From Carboxylicivirga fragile (GTDB lineage Bacteria; Bacteroidota; Bacteroidia; Bacteroidales; Marinilabiliaceae), in contig JAFMVD010000014.1 of NCBI GenBank assembly GCA_025499625.1, positions 46,138 through 110,137 on the forward strand: a stretch of DNA of 64,000 nt, written 5' to 3'. Shown one piece after another: positions 1 through 8,505 of this stretch. Position numbers and translations under genes: made by a program. The notes under the pieces were generated by a model that saw only the letters and a program-made list of their open reading frames with translations, did no database searches and had not been told where the DNA came from. Each line of letters begins with the position of its first letter. Position 1 is the first letter of the stretch.

Positions 1-1037
1 ATAACGTATTTACCGCGTGGCACCAAAGCACGTTCGTTAAACCAACAAATCATCAATTCAATATCCTGACTATTTTGAGGAGCTCTTCCGTTATTTGTCT
101 TAACGATCATATCGCCACGACTAATATCAATGTCATCTTCAAGAGTAATTGAAACCGATTGAGGAGCAAAACCAACTTCCATCGACTCATTCATCATATC
201 AATGGACTTAACCTTAGAAGCAAATCCACTAGGCAATACTGTTACTTCATCACCTAGTTTGATATCTCCGCTAGATACACGACCGGCGTACCCACGATAA
301 TCAGGCCATTCTGCCGATTGTGGACGAATAACGTATTGAACAGGAAAACGGAAATCTTCGTGATTGATATCGCTACTGATGTGGATATTCTCCAATAAAT
401 ACATCAAGGTTGGCCCATCGTACCACGACATTGGTTCCGAACGATCTACAACGTTATCTCCATTTAATGCACTAATTGGCACAAAACGAATATCTTTAAC
501 CGACAACTTTGAAGAAACGGCATCAATATCAGCCTTAATTTGCTCATATCGTTCTTGACTATACTCAACCAAGTCCATTTTATTGATACAAAAGATAACG
601 TGAGGTATCTGAAGTAAGGAAGCAATAAAAGCATGACGTAAAGTCTGCTCTAAAACTCCATGACGTGCATCTACTAATATAAGTGCTACATTGGCAGTAC
701 TAGCGCCAGTAACCATATTACGAGTATACTGAATGTGCCCCGGCGTATCTGCAATTATAAACTTTCGTTTGGGTGTTGCGAAATAACGATAAGCCACATC
801 AATGGTAATACCTTGCTCACGTTCCGATCGCAGACCGTCTGTTAACAAAGCTAAATTCACATCCTCATGACCAGAACGCTCACTTGCACGTTCAATGGCC
901 TCCATCTGATCCTCAAATATTGCTTTACTATCGTATAATAACCTACCAATCAAAGTGCTTTTACCATCATCAACACTACCTGCAGTAGTGAATCGTAAAA
1001 GCTCCATATCAAGATATCCTGATTCTTTTCCGGACAT
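1..1037 (-). CDS. cysN: Sulfate adenylyltransferase subunit 1 (CysN), partial
   Basis: This is the GTPase subunit of ATP sulfurylase, which drives adenylylation of sulfate to APS together with CysD. Reading leftward from an ATG at 1037, the product opens with a GTPase P-loop (GSVDDGKST), followed by the switch and G-domain motifs DTPGH and NKMD, as in EF-Tu-like CysN. The frame is open to the left edge of the window, so roughly 345 residues are seen and the C-terminus is missing. It lies 33 bp downstream of cysD on the same strand, which implies one transcript. A fused CysC kinase domain, common in some CysN proteins, cannot be assessed because the end is cut off. Confidence 0.95.
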   Translation of the reverse strand, partial: MSGKESGYLDMELLRFTTAGSVDDGKSTLIGRLLYDSKAIFEDQMEAIERASERSGHEDVNLALLTDGLRSEREQGITIDVAYRYFATPKRKFIIADTPGHIQYTRNMVTGASTANVALILVDARHGVLEQTLRHAFIASLLQIPHVIFCINKMDLVEYSQERYEQIKADIDAVSSKLSVKDIRFVPISALNGDNVVDRSEPMSWYDGPTLMYLLENIHISSDINHEDFRFPVQYVIRPQSAEWPDYRGYAGRVSSGDIKLGDEVTVLPSGFASKVKSIDMMNESMEVGFAPQSVSITLEDDIDISRGDMIVKTNNGRAPQNSQDIELMICWFNERALVPRGKYV

Positions 1038-1070
1038 ATTATTTAATTTTTTCAGATTTTACAAGATGAT

Positions 1071-1976
1071 TTAAAAATAGCCTTCGCGCTTGCGATCTTC
1101 CATAGCAGATTCTGAACGTTTATCATCCGCTCTGCCTCCACGCTCTGTTGTACGTGTTGACGCAACTTCATGGATAATATCTTCTAATGAATTAGCCGTT
1201 GAAAGTGTAAGACCCGTGCAAGTAACATCACCAATGGTACGACAGCGCACATCAAGCTCTTTTACCTCTTCGGTATCTTTCAATTGCATAAATGGCAATT
1301 TGGCCAACCAAACACCATCCCGATTAAACACCTCGCGCTTATGAGTAAAATACAAACTTGGCAAGTCAATCTGTTCCATATAAATGTATTGCCACACATC
1401 CATCTCAGTCCAGTTACTTATCGGGAAAACACGAAAATGCTCACCCATATTTTTACGACCGTTAAAGATATTCCATAACTCAGGTCGTTGATTTTTTGGA
1501 TCCCATTGTCCAAACTCATCACGGTGTGAAAAGAATCTTTCCTTAGCACGTGCTTTTTCTTCATCGCGACGACCACCACCCATGGCAGCATCAAACTTGC
1601 GACTTTCTATGGCATCCAATAAAGTAGTTGTCTGCAGTTTATTACGACTGGCATTAACACCCTTCTCTTCCACAACTCTACCTTCGTTAATTGAATCCTG
1701 AACCAAAGCAACAATACATTTAGTCCCGGTCTCCTCCATTGTTCTATCGCGATATTCAATAGCTTCCGGGAAATTATGCCCCGTATCGATATGCATTAAT
1801 GGAAATGGAACCTTTGCAGGCCAAAACGCCTTACGCGCTAAATGAAACATCACAATTGAGTCTTTTCCTCCTGAAAATAGCATGACAGGATTTTCAAACT
1901 GAGCCGCAACCTCCCTAATAACGAAGATTGATTCAGCTTCTAACTCTTTAAGGTGATTTATCCGGTATTTATCCAT
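1071..1976 (-). CDS. cysD: Sulfate adenylyltransferase subunit 2 (CysD)
   Basis: This is the catalytic subunit of ATP sulfurylase, which makes adenosine 5'-phosphosulfate from sulfate and ATP in the cytoplasm. The 301-residue protein has the family length and the PP-loop ATP-pyrophosphatase motif SGGKDS near residue 35, followed by HIDTGHNFPE. The C-terminus carries the basic ERGGRADD and KREGYF segments typical of CysD. It precedes cysN by 33 bp. The leader contains a pair of overlapping inverted repeats (2023-2048) that may be regulatory. The pathway could feed cysteine synthesis or sulfated or sulfonated products; the window does not decide. Confidence 0.96.
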   Translation of the reverse strand: MDKYRINHLKELEAESIFVIREVAAQFENPVMLFSGGKDSIVMFHLARKAFWPAKVPFPLMHIDTGHNFPEAIEYRDRTMEETGTKCIVALVQDSINEGRVVEEKGVNASRNKLQTTTLLDAIESRKFDAAMGGGRRDEEKARAKERFFSHRDEFGQWDPKNQRPELWNIFNGRKNMGEHFRVFPISNWTEMDVWQYIYMEQIDLPSLYFTHKREVFNRDGVWLAKLPFMQLKDTEEVKELDVRCRTIGDVTCTGLTLSTANSLEDIIHEVASTRTTERGGRADDKRSESAMEDRKREGYF

Positions 1977-2022
1977 GATAAGATTAATTTTTCCTACTTT
2001 TTTACTAGAATGTGTTTAAAAC

Positions 2023-2048
2023 ACAAACGTCGTTTGTTTAAAACGACG
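2023..2048. promoter_or_regulatory. Overlapping inverted repeats in the cysD leader
   Basis: Two mutually exclusive dyads share bases here. One is acaaacg-t-cgtttgt (2023-2037). The other is an 8-bp perfect stem, cgtcgttt/aaacgacg, with a 5-nt loop (2028-2048). It lies about 47 bp upstream of the cysD start and beyond the fabI terminator, so an operator or leader element for the sulfate-activation genes is plausible. Its function is inferred from position only. Confidence 0.4.
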
Positions 2049-2118
2049 CCAAATTTAATTAATTAAGTACGATTCCAAAAATTTAAACGCTTTGATTTAC
2101 AGGAAATAATCCCTATAA

Positions 2119-2145
2119 AAAAAGGGTGCTTTACACACCCTTTTT
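2119..2145 (-). terminator. Rho-independent terminator of fabI
   Basis: A 10-bp perfect stem (aaaaagggtg/cacccttttt) with a 7-nt loop lies 7 bp past the fabI stop. It is flanked by A and T tracts, so it has a U-tract on the minus strand. Confidence 0.85.
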
Positions 2146-2151
2146 AATTAG

Positions 2152-2997
2152 CTAGTATAAATCTTCTATTTCATTCTGATCAAAACTCTTATTATATTGA
2201 GTCATAGCCCTAAGACTCATACCCATATTCGAAAAACCACCATCATGGAAAAGATTTTGCATGGTTACTTTCTTAGTCAAATCAGAGAACATGGTTAAAC
2301 AATAGTTAGCACAATCATCTGCATCAGCATTACCAAGCGGCGACATACGATCAGAAAAGTCAATTAGGCCATCAATGCCTTTTACTCCACTACCTGCCGT
2401 TGTTATGGTTGGCGACTGTGAAACTGTGTTTACACGTACTTTGCGCTCACGTCCATAAATATAACCGAAACTTCTGGCTATCGACTCAAGTAATGCTTTC
2501 GCATCTGCCATATCGTTATATCCATACAATGTACGTTGTGCAGCAACATAACTTAAACCTAAAACAGAGCCCCACTCACTGATAGCGTCCATTTTAAAAG
2601 CTACTTGTAACATTTTATGGAAAGATATAGCTGAGATATCCAGAGTCTTATTCAAATAATTGTAATCCAAATCGTGATATACACGTTTTTTACGAACGTT
2701 TAAGGACATTCCAATTGAGTGGAGAACAAAATCTACTTTTCCACCTAAAATTTCCTGTGATTTAGAAAAAACCTCTTCCAGATCAGATACCTTAGTCGCA
2801 TCAGCTGGAATAATTTCAGCATTACACTTTTTACCCAGATCAATCACTTCACCCATACGGCAAGCAACTGGAGTATTAGATAATGTGAATTGAGCACCTT
2901 CTTCGTGAGCGCGTTCAGCGATTTTCCATGCAATAGACATGTCGTTGAGTGCTCCGAATATAATACCCCTTTTTCCTTTTAAAAGATCAAATCCCAT
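2152..2997 (-). CDS. fabI: Enoyl-[acyl-carrier-protein] reductase (FabI type)
   Basis: It reduces trans-2-enoyl-ACP with NAD(P)H in the last step of each fatty-acid elongation cycle. The 281-residue Rossmann-fold protein begins with a KGKRGIIFGALND nucleotide-binding segment. It carries the FabI Y-x6-K catalytic arrangement in YNDMADAK, rather than the Y-x3-K of ordinary SDRs. SQSPTITTAGSG and the following substrate-binding loop also fit FabI. It is monocistronic, with its own promoter (3019-3048) and terminator (2119-2145). It is slightly longer than E. coli FabI (262 aa), with the extra residues at the C-terminus. Confidence 0.93.
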   Translation of the reverse strand: MGFDLLKGKRGIIFGALNDMSIAWKIAERAHEEGAQFTLSNTPVACRMGEVIDLGKKCNAEIIPADATKVSDLEEVFSKSQEILGGKVDFVLHSIGMSLNVRKKRVYHDLDYNYLNKTLDISAISFHKMLQVAFKMDAISEWGSVLGLSYVAAQRTLYGYNDMADAKALLESIARSFGYIYGRERKVRVNTVSQSPTITTAGSGVKGIDGLIDFSDRMSPLGNADADDCANYCLTMFSDLTKKVTMQNLFHDGGFSNMGMSLRAMTQYNKSFDQNEIEDLY

Positions 2998-3018
2998 ATC
3001 ATTTTATTTTTGAGCGCA

Positions 3019-3048
3019 CAAATATAGACTATATGTTGTACAGCACAA
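3019..3048 (-). promoter_or_regulatory. Bacteroidota sigma-70 type promoter of fabI
   Basis: On the minus strand, TTG (3048-3046) is followed after 19 bp by TATATTTG (3026-3019). This matches the Bacteroidota consensus TTTG-N19-21-TAnnTTTG. The predicted start of transcription is near 3012, about 15 nt before the fabI ATG. Confidence 0.7.
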
Positions 3049-3132
3049 GTTACAATTTCAATTATTTTAAAGTAATCTGATAATAAAAAACAATTAAACT
3101 GATAAAAAGTTCTTCAATTTAGTCAGCTAATA

Positions 3133-4788
3133 TCAATTATTCAATAGCATACGTGCATTTTCGAGGGCTACATCAGTTAAATTCGCACCACTTAACATCT
3201 TTGCCACTTCCACCACACGTTCTTCCTTTGATAGTTTCTTAATTTGAGAAATAGTTTTATCCTCACTGTCTGTTTTGAATACCTTAAAGTGCTCACTACC
3301 CTTAACAGTAATCTGAGGTAAATGAGTGATACTCACCACTTGCATATTCCGTGCCATTTCTGACATGATGACTCCCATCTGATCTGCCACTTCACCCGAA
3401 ACACCTGTGTCGATTTCGTCAAATATGATGGTAGGTAATCCTTTTGCCGATGACAACAATGCCTTAATGCTAAGCATCACACGCGACATTTCACCTCCCG
3501 ATGCTACTTTATTAATAGAAGATGGTGTTCCATTTTTATTTGCAGCAAATAAGAATTCAATACTATCCATTCCATGCAAAGTGAAACTTTTTGTTGCTTC
3601 GTTTTTAATAACAAAATTAGCATGTGGCATACCTAATTCTATCAGGTGTTTCTCGATAGTTTGTTTAACCTGATCGAAAACAGCAAGTCTAGATTTCGTT
3701 AGCTCTTTACCAATCTTAGTAAGTTGGTCTGATAATTTTTCTAAATCGGTCTGTAACAATTTCAGCTCTTCATCGAAAAAATTCAACTTATTAATTTTAG
3801 TTTGTAACTGACCATGTAAATCTATTAATGCTTCAACCGAATCAACATGGTGCTTCTTTTGCAAACTATAAATTAAATCTAACCTTTCCTGAGTTGTATG
3901 TATGGCCACTGGGTCGTATTCTAAATCTTCAACCCTAGTTTCCAAATCGTCTGATAAATCCTTTAAATCAATATATGATGAATTAATACGTTGAGCTAAT
4001 TCATCGCCATCATTCAGATACTGTTGTATCGTATTAATCGCATTTAAGGACGCACGAAGTGACTCAAGCACTCCATTCGATTCGTCAGCGAGACCGCCAA
4101 CAACGATGGAAAGCGAAGTTTTTATTTCCTCAACGTGCGAAAGTTCTTTAAGCCTCTCTTCCAATTCATTTTGCTCGTCAAGCTTTAGGTTTGCTTCCTC
4201 AAGCTGATCGAACTGAAATTGCATATAATCTAAATCATCCTTTTGACGATTATTCTCCGCAACAATTTCTTCAATTCTCTTATTTAATGTCAGATACTCA
4301 TTATAAATTTTCTGATAATCCTCCAACAATGATCTATTGCTGGCCACACTATCGATCACCAAGCGGTGAAATCCATTGTCGTCAAGTAATAAATTCTGAT
4401 GCTGCGAATGCACATCAATTAACGACGCTCCAATCGTCTTTAGAAAGGCCAAATTAACCGGTGTATCATTAACAAAGGCCCTCGATTTACCAGATGGAAG
4501 AATCTCGCGCCGTATTATTGTTAATGACTCATAATCCACATCATGCTCCTTAAATGTAGCTTCTAAACCATATTGCTCAACAGAAAATTCTCCTTCAACT
4601 ACACATTTCTGATCGCGATCCAACAAAGCACTTAAATCACTTCGTTGACCAAGAATTAAAGCTAAGGCTCCAAGCAACACTGATTTACCAGCTCCGGTTT
4701 CGCCAGTAATAACAGTTAATCCGGCATCAAAATTAATTTCGATTCGATCAATTAATGCATAATTCGAAATGGAAAGTGACTTTAACAT
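3133..4788 (-). CDS. recN: DNA repair protein RecN
   Basis: This SMC-like ATPase holds or remodels DNA ends during double-strand-break repair in the nucleoid. The 551-residue length is typical. The N-terminus has the Walker A box GETGAGKS near residue 32. The central 170-350 region is a charged coiled-coil domain. The C-terminal part carries the ABC signature region (KVASGGEMSRVMLSIK) and Walker B (TIIFDEIDTGVSG), followed by the QVVSITHLPQI segment with its conserved histidine. It is the last gene of the leftward bamD-rpoZ-coaBC-porD-recN operon and starts 4 bp after porD. Confidence 0.96.
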   Translation of the reverse strand: MLKSLSISNYALIDRIEINFDAGLTVITGETGAGKSVLLGALALILGQRSDLSALLDRDQKCVVEGEFSVEQYGLEATFKEHDVDYESLTIIRREILPSGKSRAFVNDTPVNLAFLKTIGASLIDVHSQHQNLLLDDNGFHRLVIDSVASNRSLLEDYQKIYNEYLTLNKRIEEIVAENNRQKDDLDYMQFQFDQLEEANLKLDEQNELEERLKELSHVEEIKTSLSIVVGGLADESNGVLESLRASLNAINTIQQYLNDGDELAQRINSSYIDLKDLSDDLETRVEDLEYDPVAIHTTQERLDLIYSLQKKHHVDSVEALIDLHGQLQTKINKLNFFDEELKLLQTDLEKLSDQLTKIGKELTKSRLAVFDQVKQTIEKHLIELGMPHANFVIKNEATKSFTLHGMDSIEFLFAANKNGTPSSINKVASGGEMSRVMLSIKALLSSAKGLPTIIFDEIDTGVSGEVADQMGVIMSEMARNMQVVSITHLPQITVKGSEHFKVFKTDSEDKTISQIKKLSKEERVVEVAKMLSGANLTDVALENARMLLNN

Positions 4789-4792
4789 TGTC

Positions 4793-5689
4793 TTATTTAG
4801 CAGTTAATATTTTTTCGTACTTCTTATTATTCGAAGGATCTACTTCATTCAAAACTTCAACAGCTCTACCTTTTTCCATTGAAAACGATTCTTCAAATAT
4901 TTTAACCAACTCATCCGATTTTGCTGTGAAGAAAACTTGCATGTAAAACGATCCAGGCCTTTGACGTTGAACTTTACGTAACTGCTCCAAACCCTTTAAG
5001 ATTGAAGCCCGTCCATCTTCTACCTTATCGCTCATCACATCCAAACCTATTCTGTGATAGCTGTACATGCATTGTCGCAATGGACGGTGATACTCATTTA
5101 AAATATTCTCAACCAACCAATAACGGTTACGCTGACTTTCAAACGATTTCCATCCTGCTTGTACTGCGTTTTGCGCACGACTCACAATCTGTTCTGCTTG
5201 CTGAAAATAAGGAGTGCCTCCACTCGGCTGATACGAATCATAATCCATTCCTAAAATAATGAAAGCATAATAAGCCAGAACACCCACCAAATTTGAATCA
5301 AAATTATTGGGATTGTAAATTAACGACTCGAACTCTACATACTTAAAATGTAAATCAACATCCTGGTGATTAAATAATACCGAGTGATAGGCCGAATTAT
5401 AGATCGGTCGTCTAGCCTGTATCTGAATTGAGCCCTTAAACTCATCTATGGAAATTTGTTCAGCAATATTGATAAGAATATTACAATCAATGCGCTCCTC
5501 AGGCTTAAACACATCACTCGTCCATTTCTGATTGTTCATAAACTCCATTATTTCTTTCTGGAGGGTTTCAAACACCTTTTTATTTGTTCCTTGTATACTT
5601 GGCGAAACCACCTGAACAGCACACTGAAACTCCTGTGCAGAAAGCATGGTACTAATGTTTAAAAACAAAACAAAAATGGCAATTCTCAT
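4793..5689 (-). CDS. porD: DUF4835 family protein, probable T9SS component PorD
   Basis: This exported 298-residue protein belongs to the DUF4835 family, which is restricted to Bacteroidota and named PorD in type IX secretion annotation; I recall that name rather than derive it. The N-terminus MRIAIFVLFLNISTMLSAQ is a signal peptide with a likely cut after AQ. The mature part starts with EFQCAVQVVSP, typical of the family. There are no other membrane segments, so it is probably periplasmic or peripheral to the outer membrane. It lies between coaBC and recN, a common arrangement in this phylum. A T9SS cargo gene is present at 10.8 kb. Confidence 0.8.
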   Translation of the reverse strand: MRIAIFVLFLNISTMLSAQEFQCAVQVVSPSIQGTNKKVFETLQKEIMEFMNNQKWTSDVFKPEERIDCNILINIAEQISIDEFKGSIQIQARRPIYNSAYHSVLFNHQDVDLHFKYVEFESLIYNPNNFDSNLVGVLAYYAFIILGMDYDSYQPSGGTPYFQQAEQIVSRAQNAVQAGWKSFESQRNRYWLVENILNEYHRPLRQCMYSYHRIGLDVMSDKVEDGRASILKGLEQLRKVQRQRPGSFYMQVFFTAKSDELVKIFEESFSMEKGRAVEVLNEVDPSNNKKYEKILTAK

Positions 5690-5707
5690 AAGAATAATTT
5701 TCAGTAT

Positions 5708-6919
5708 TTATTTAGAGTTTAGCAAGGTCTGAATTTCATTAACAATATCAACAGCAACCTCAACCTTAGACTTCAACGCGAAATCTTTGGTATTATTTTG
5801 CTTGTCGACGATACTAATTTTATTCGTATCCACATTAAAGCCAGCGCCATCATCCTCCAAGGTATTTAAAACAATCATATCAAGCTGCTTGCTTTCTAAC
5901 TTTTTCTTGGCATTATTAACGGCATCATTCGTTTCCAGAGCGAAACCAACGACAAGCTGATTGTCTTTCTTCTTATGCCCTAAATCCTTTGCTATATCAA
6001 CGGTTGACTCTAACTCAATATTCAAATCCTTATTGACACGTTTAATTTTTATTTGCGCCTTTGTCACCGGCGTATAATCAGCAACTGCAGCCGACATAAC
6101 AGCCACATCCACATTAGGAAAAACCGGGCTACAAGCATTGTACATCTCAGAAGCAGAAACCACGTTCACCCTATTAATATTGGGATGATCAACACTCAAA
6201 GACGTTGGCCCACTTACCAAGGTAACTATCGCCCCACGTTGAGCAAATTCATGCGCGATGGCATACCCCATTTTTCCGGATGAATAATTGCCTATAAATC
6301 TCACTGGATCAATCTTTTCGTGTGTAGGCCCAGCCGTAACCAAAACAGACTTTCCTTCAAAATCAGATTTCTGGTTCGCCGTAAAATAAGCATTTAATGA
6401 ATCAACAATTTCTTCGGGCTCTGCCATTCGACCTTTACCAACTAAACCACTAGCCAATTCACCCGAATTGGGCTCAATCATATAGTTGCCATACGATCGC
6501 AATGTTTCCATATTTCGAACTGTCGATGGATGCTGGTACATATCCAAATCCATTGTTGGAGCAATAAACACAGGACATCGTGCTGAAAGATAGGTTGTAA
6601 TTAAGAGATTATCTGCAACCCCATTGGCCATTTTCCCCATCGTATTAGCCGTAGCAGGTGCTACTATCATGGCATCGGCCCAAAGTCCATTATCAACATG
6701 ACTGTTCCAATCTCCATTTTCAGGATTAAAGAAATCAACTAAAATAGGTCGTTTTGATAAAGTAGCTAAGGTTAAGGGCGTAATAAACTCTTTCGCCAAC
6801 TTGGTCATTATAACCTGTACTTCTGCTCCTTGCTTCACCAAAAGACGAATCAAATGCGCAGTTTTGTAGGCAGCAATACCACCCGAGACACCTAGAATAA
6901 ACTTTTTTCCTTTTAGCAT
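5708..6919 (-). CDS. coaBC: Bifunctional phosphopantothenoylcysteine decarboxylase/phosphopantothenate-cysteine ligase (CoaBC, Dfp)
   Basis: It catalyses two consecutive steps of coenzyme A synthesis in the cytoplasm. Residues 1-180 form the FMN-binding CoaC domain (GVSGGIAAYKTAHLIR, SHVDNGLWAD with the catalytic His, PATANTMGKMANG, PTMDLDMY). Residues 190-400 form the CoaB ligase domain (VLVTAGPTHEKIDPVRFIGN, SSGKMGYA, AAVADY, KIKR). In the substrate lid the cysteine of E. coli Dfp (QACGDIG-GRM) is replaced by serine (LASGLVGKGRM). The length of 403 is normal. It is the third gene of the bamD operon, and downstream porD begins 18 bp later. Confidence 0.95.
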   Translation of the reverse strand: MLKGKKFILGVSGGIAAYKTAHLIRLLVKQGAEVQVIMTKLAKEFITPLTLATLSKRPILVDFFNPENGDWNSHVDNGLWADAMIVAPATANTMGKMANGVADNLLITTYLSARCPVFIAPTMDLDMYQHPSTVRNMETLRSYGNYMIEPNSGELASGLVGKGRMAEPEEIVDSLNAYFTANQKSDFEGKSVLVTAGPTHEKIDPVRFIGNYSSGKMGYAIAHEFAQRGAIVTLVSGPTSLSVDHPNINRVNVVSASEMYNACSPVFPNVDVAVMSAAVADYTPVTKAQIKIKRVNKDLNIELESTVDIAKDLGHKKKDNQLVVGFALETNDAVNNAKKKLESKQLDMIVLNTLEDDGAGFNVDTNKISIVDKQNNTKDFALKSKVEVAVDIVNEIQTLLNSK

Positions 6920-7034
6920 ACCGTAAAATAAAAAAAGATAAAGGAAAATAGTTCATCATCCTTTATCTTTTTATAAGTATAATATTCTAACGATGATTCA
7001 CAATTACCCTTAGGCAATCATTACATCCGTGATC

Positions 7035-7370
7035 TTACTCTGCTTCTTCTGCATCAGGATTACGGTGATAAACACCACCTTCAACAAATTCTTGAGTCGC
7101 AATGCAAACAGATTTCGGCAAACGCTCATAGAAACGAGAAATCTCAATTTGCTCACGATTTTCAAATACCTCTTCTAAGTTATCGGTATATGAAGCAAAT
7201 TCTTGAAGTTTACTATTCAACTCTTCCTTCATCTCAGCACTAATCTGATTAGCACGTTTACCTATAACTACCAGCGATTCATATAAATTACCAGTTGACT
7301 CAGATAATTCATTCTTATCCCAAGTAACGGTAGAAACTGGTGCATTCGTTTTTTTGTAGTCGATTGACAT
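7035..7370 (-). CDS. rpoZ: RNA polymerase omega-like subunit (Rpb6 family)
   Basis: This small 111-residue protein corresponds to the Bacteroidota form of the RNA polymerase omega/Rpb6-like subunit, which stabilises the beta-prime subunit. The segment NLYESLVVIGKRANQISAEM resembles the conserved omega/Rpb6 helix in which a small residue and a basic KRA..I motif contact beta-prime. It starts 11 bp after bamD and is followed after 115 bp by coaBC. Omega next to coaBC recalls the rpoZ-coaBC neighbourhood of many bacteria. The assignment rests on the short motif and context. Confidence 0.8.
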   Translation of the reverse strand: MSIDYKKTNAPVSTVTWDKNELSESTGNLYESLVVIGKRANQISAEMKEELNSKLQEFASYTDNLEEVFENREQIEISRFYERLPKSVCIATQEFVEGGVYHRNPDAEEAE

Positions 7371-7381
7371 ATCTTAACTAT

Positions 7382-8212
7382 TTATTTTTCTGCAACATCA
7401 TAACCTTTCAGCATCGATTCTGAATTACTCAAAATACGATCTGCTCTTTTTCTATATTTCCCTTCAGAAAATTCATTGATAAAAGAATAATACTCATCAA
7501 TAGCATCTCTGATTCTTTCTTCCTTTTTTTCTTCAACACTTTTTTCAGCTTGAATATATTTTGATTCTAAAATCAAAAACGACAATTCTTCACGATACTT
7601 GGTATCTGGAAAATCTTTCAAACTGTTTTCAGCAGCAATCACCGCTGATTTATAATTATTACCTAAGTAGTCGCCCAAATCATAATACAGCTTTGCACTT
7701 AGGTACGACTTATATACCAATTTATCACGAAGCTCATCCATCAGACGAGTTGACTCTTCAACCCTTGCACTTTCAGGATACATATTAATAAACAACTGAA
7801 ATTCTTGTATTGCTTGCTCAGTTGTAGTTTGATCCAATCGAGGTTTTGGCGATTGATTATAATACGTATATGCACTCATAAACAAACACTCCTCAGCCCT
7901 TGGACTTGCCGGAAAATTCTTTGCAAATTCGCGATAATAATGTCCTGAATTAATATTGTCGTGTAAACCATATAAACAGTTAGCATAGATGTAATTTATA
8001 TCTTCAGCCTTGTCCGTTCCTCGGTAAATATTCATTAGAGGCCCCAATAAGGATGCAGCACGAGTATAGTCCTCTTTCTCGTAGTATTTAACACCTTCGG
8101 TATACCACGTCTCATAATCCTGACTCTTAAGCAACTTTTGATAATTACTACATCCGGTATTTAAAAGAGTAGTAAAAACAACCACCAAAATCACTAAGTA
8201 CTTAATTCTCAT
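7382..8212 (-). CDS. bamD: Outer-membrane assembly lipoprotein BamD
   Basis: This periplasm-facing lipoprotein of the BAM complex inserts beta-barrel proteins into the outer membrane. The 276-residue product has a lipoprotein signal peptide (lipobox LNTGC, Cys21) and then tetratricopeptide-like repeats (YYEKEDYTRAA, YREFAKNFPASPRAEE, FQLFINMYPESARVEE, AENSLKDFPDTKYREE). The order and length match BamD/YfiO. It is the first gene of the leftward operon and has a good promoter at 8280-8310. The partner BamA is not in the window. Confidence 0.93.
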   Translation of the reverse strand: MRIKYLVILVVVFTTLLNTGCSNYQKLLKSQDYETWYTEGVKYYEKEDYTRAASLLGPLMNIYRGTDKAEDINYIYANCLYGLHDNINSGHYYREFAKNFPASPRAEECLFMSAYTYYNQSPKPRLDQTTTEQAIQEFQLFINMYPESARVEESTRLMDELRDKLVYKSYLSAKLYYDLGDYLGNNYKSAVIAAENSLKDFPDTKYREELSFLILESKYIQAEKSVEEKKEERIRDAIDEYYSFINEFSEGKYRKRADRILSNSESMLKGYDVAEK

Positions 8213-8279
8213 ATGATTTATTTACAATATCGTCCATTAATAAACCTTAAAGCCTATTCAAAGACTTTAAAACATCGTG

Positions 8280-8310
8280 CAAAGATATGCTTTACTTTAA
8301 AACCTCACAA
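8280..8310 (-). promoter_or_regulatory. Promoter of the bamD-rpoZ-coaBC-porD-recN operon
   Basis: On the minus strand TTG (8310-8308) is followed by a 20-bp spacer and TATCTTTG (8287-8280), matching the Bacteroidota consensus. The predicted leader to the bamD ATG is about 60 nt. Confidence 0.7.
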
Positions 8311-8472
8311 GCCCTAAATTAATATATACTGCATAAATCAAGTTGTTTCAGATTAAACTTTATTTAGTAACACAATCGACTATCACTCTAATAATCAACA
8401 AACATAGATGATTGCACCATGCATTACTTTGTAATTTTTAACTTGTTTTTTTCATAAGACTACTAAAAACAT

Positions 8473-8480
8473 TACATTTG
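8473..8480 (+). promoter_or_regulatory. TAnnTTTG -7 element for the oxoamine synthase gene
   Basis: TACATTTG lies 25 bp before the GTG start at 8506. A -33 TTG at normal spacing is not visible; the nearest, at 8443-8445, is too far. This half-promoter is therefore tentative. Confidence 0.45.
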
Positions 8481-8505
8481 CCACGAATTTTTAAAGCTCA
8501 ATATA

